Source: Oscillospiraceae bacterium (GTDB taxonomy: Bacteria > Bacillota > Clostridia > Oscillospirales > Acutalibacteraceae). Taken from it: a stretch of DNA of 6,343 nt. The position numbers and the translations under genes were made by a program. This document shows, piece after piece, positions 5,723 to 6,343 of this stretch. The DNA is taken from assembly GCA_003517915.1 (NCBI GenBank), contig DOZQ01000245.1:1-6343 (forward strand). The letters are read 5' to 3'. The number at the start of each line of letters is the position of its first letter. The stretch's first letter is position 1. The notes beneath the pieces were generated by a model. The model saw nothing but the letters and a program-made list of their open reading frames with translations. It was not told the origin of the DNA and ran no database searches.

Positions 5723-6343
5723 ATGTTTAACAAAATTCTGATCGCCAACCGGGGAGAGATCGCCGCCCGGATAATCAGAGCCTGCAAGGAGATGGGCATT
5801 CAGACTGTCGCCGTCGTTTCAGAGGCGGACCGCGACTGTCTTCACGCCTATTTGGCGGACGAGGCCGTCTGCGTGGGGCCCGCTCCTTCCATAGACAGCT
5901 ATTTAAACATTCAAAACATAATTTCAGCCGCAGTGATAAAGGGCGTGGATGCCATTCATCCCGGCTTTGGCTTTTTATCCGAAAACACCGCGTTTGCCGA
6001 AATCTGCGAACGCTGCAATATCAAGTTTATAGGCCCGGATGTCAGGAGTATAAGGCTTTTGGGTGATAAGGCGGCCGCTAAAAAAACCATGAAGCAAAAC
6101 GGCGTGCCGATAATCCCCGGCTCGGACGGCGAGGTAGCAAACGCCGAGGCCGCGAAAGAGCTTGCGGCGAAGATTGGATTCCCACTGCTTATAAAGGCGT
6201 CGGCCGGCGGCGGCGGGCGCGGTATTAAGCTTGTTGAATCTGAGAGCGAGCTTGAATCCGCTTTTGAAACGGCGTCGCGGGAGGCTATGGATTATTTCGG
6301 GGACGGCGGCGTGTATATGGAAAAATACTTAACCGAAACCCGC
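5723..6343 (+). CDS. accC: Biotin carboxylase subunit of acetyl-CoA carboxylase, 3'-truncated by the window edge
   Basis: AccC uses ATP and bicarbonate to carboxylate the biotin on AccB, the first half-reaction of acetyl-CoA carboxylase. The frame stays open to the last base, giving 207 of an expected 450 or so residues. Visible parts are the N-terminal domain with [18 protein letters not shown] (4-21), ADEAVCVG (45-52) and [10 protein letters not shown] (79-88); then GDKAAAK (114-120), with Lys116 at the position of the E. coli ATP-binding Lys116; then the glycine-rich loop [14 protein letters not shown] (157-170) of the ATP-grasp domain. The catalytic Lys, Glu and Arg residues of the second half lie beyond the window. 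Pyruvate carboxylase and propionyl-CoA carboxylase subunits share these motifs, but the fab operon and nearby accB point to AccC. accD and accA are expected downstream; this cannot be seen here. Confidence 0.95.
   Translation, partial: MFNKILIANRGEIAARIIRACKEMGIQTVAVVSEADRDCLHAYLADEAVCVGPAPSIDSYLNIQNIISAAVIKGVDAIHPGFGFLSENTAFAEICERCNIKFIGPDVRSIRLLGDKAAAKKTMKQNGVPIIPGSDGEVANAEAAKELAAKIGFPLLIKASAGGGGRGIKLVESESELESAFETASREAMDYFGDGGVYMEKYLTETR

Noticed and set aside
2608..5900. Recurring ATAGACAG strings in several genes
   Set aside because: They are scattered in coding sequence, mostly as Ile-Asp-Ser or Ile-Asp-Arg codons, without regular spacing, so they are codon usage rather than a repeat family.
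1..6343. CRISPR arrays, tRNA or rRNA genes, insertion sequences and attachment sites
   Set aside because: None was seen. The window is almost fully occupied by eight housekeeping genes, with gaps of at most 82 bases.

Overview
This window holds eight consecutive genes on the + strand, seven intergenic gaps of 21-82 bases, and no gene on the other strand that I can support. It is the core of a bacterial type II fatty acid synthesis (FAS II) operon joined to acetyl-CoA carboxylase genes: fabH (5' end cut off) - fabK - fabD - fabG - fabF - accB - fabZ - accC (3' end cut off). Every product is recognisable by conserved catalytic motifs. The accC fragment runs off the right edge.

The gene order, the FMN-dependent enoyl reductase FabK in place of FabI, the accB-fabZ-accC arrangement and the strong purine-rich ribosome binding sites all point to a Gram-positive Bacillota, most likely an anaerobic Clostridia-type bacterium of intermediate GC content. 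That assignment is inference: there is no rRNA or other taxonomic marker here.

Layout. Bases 2-745 are the C-terminal three quarters of FabH, the initiating condensing enzyme. Bases 768-1694 encode FabK. Bases 1695-1776 are the longest gap, AT-rich, with an inverted repeat and a perfect 14-base palindrome just before the fabD ribosome binding site. fabD (1777-2685), fabG (2725-3465) and fabF (3524-4759) follow, then accB (4792-5247), fabZ (5276-5701) and the first 207 codons of accC (from 5723).

Together the genes describe one pathway. AccC carboxylates the biotin carried by AccB, and the carboxyltransferase AccAD, expected just downstream, makes malonyl-CoA. FabD moves malonyl to acyl carrier protein (ACP). 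FabH starts the chain from an acyl-CoA, and FabF, FabG, FabZ and FabK carry out condensation, ketoreduction, dehydration and enoyl reduction in each cycle. The ACP gene itself is not in the window, although many related operons carry it between fabH and fabK. I found no clearly novel system. The points worth a second look are the structured fabK-fabD gap, a short motif shared by the two longest gaps, atypical cofactor-site residues in FabG, and the missing acpP.
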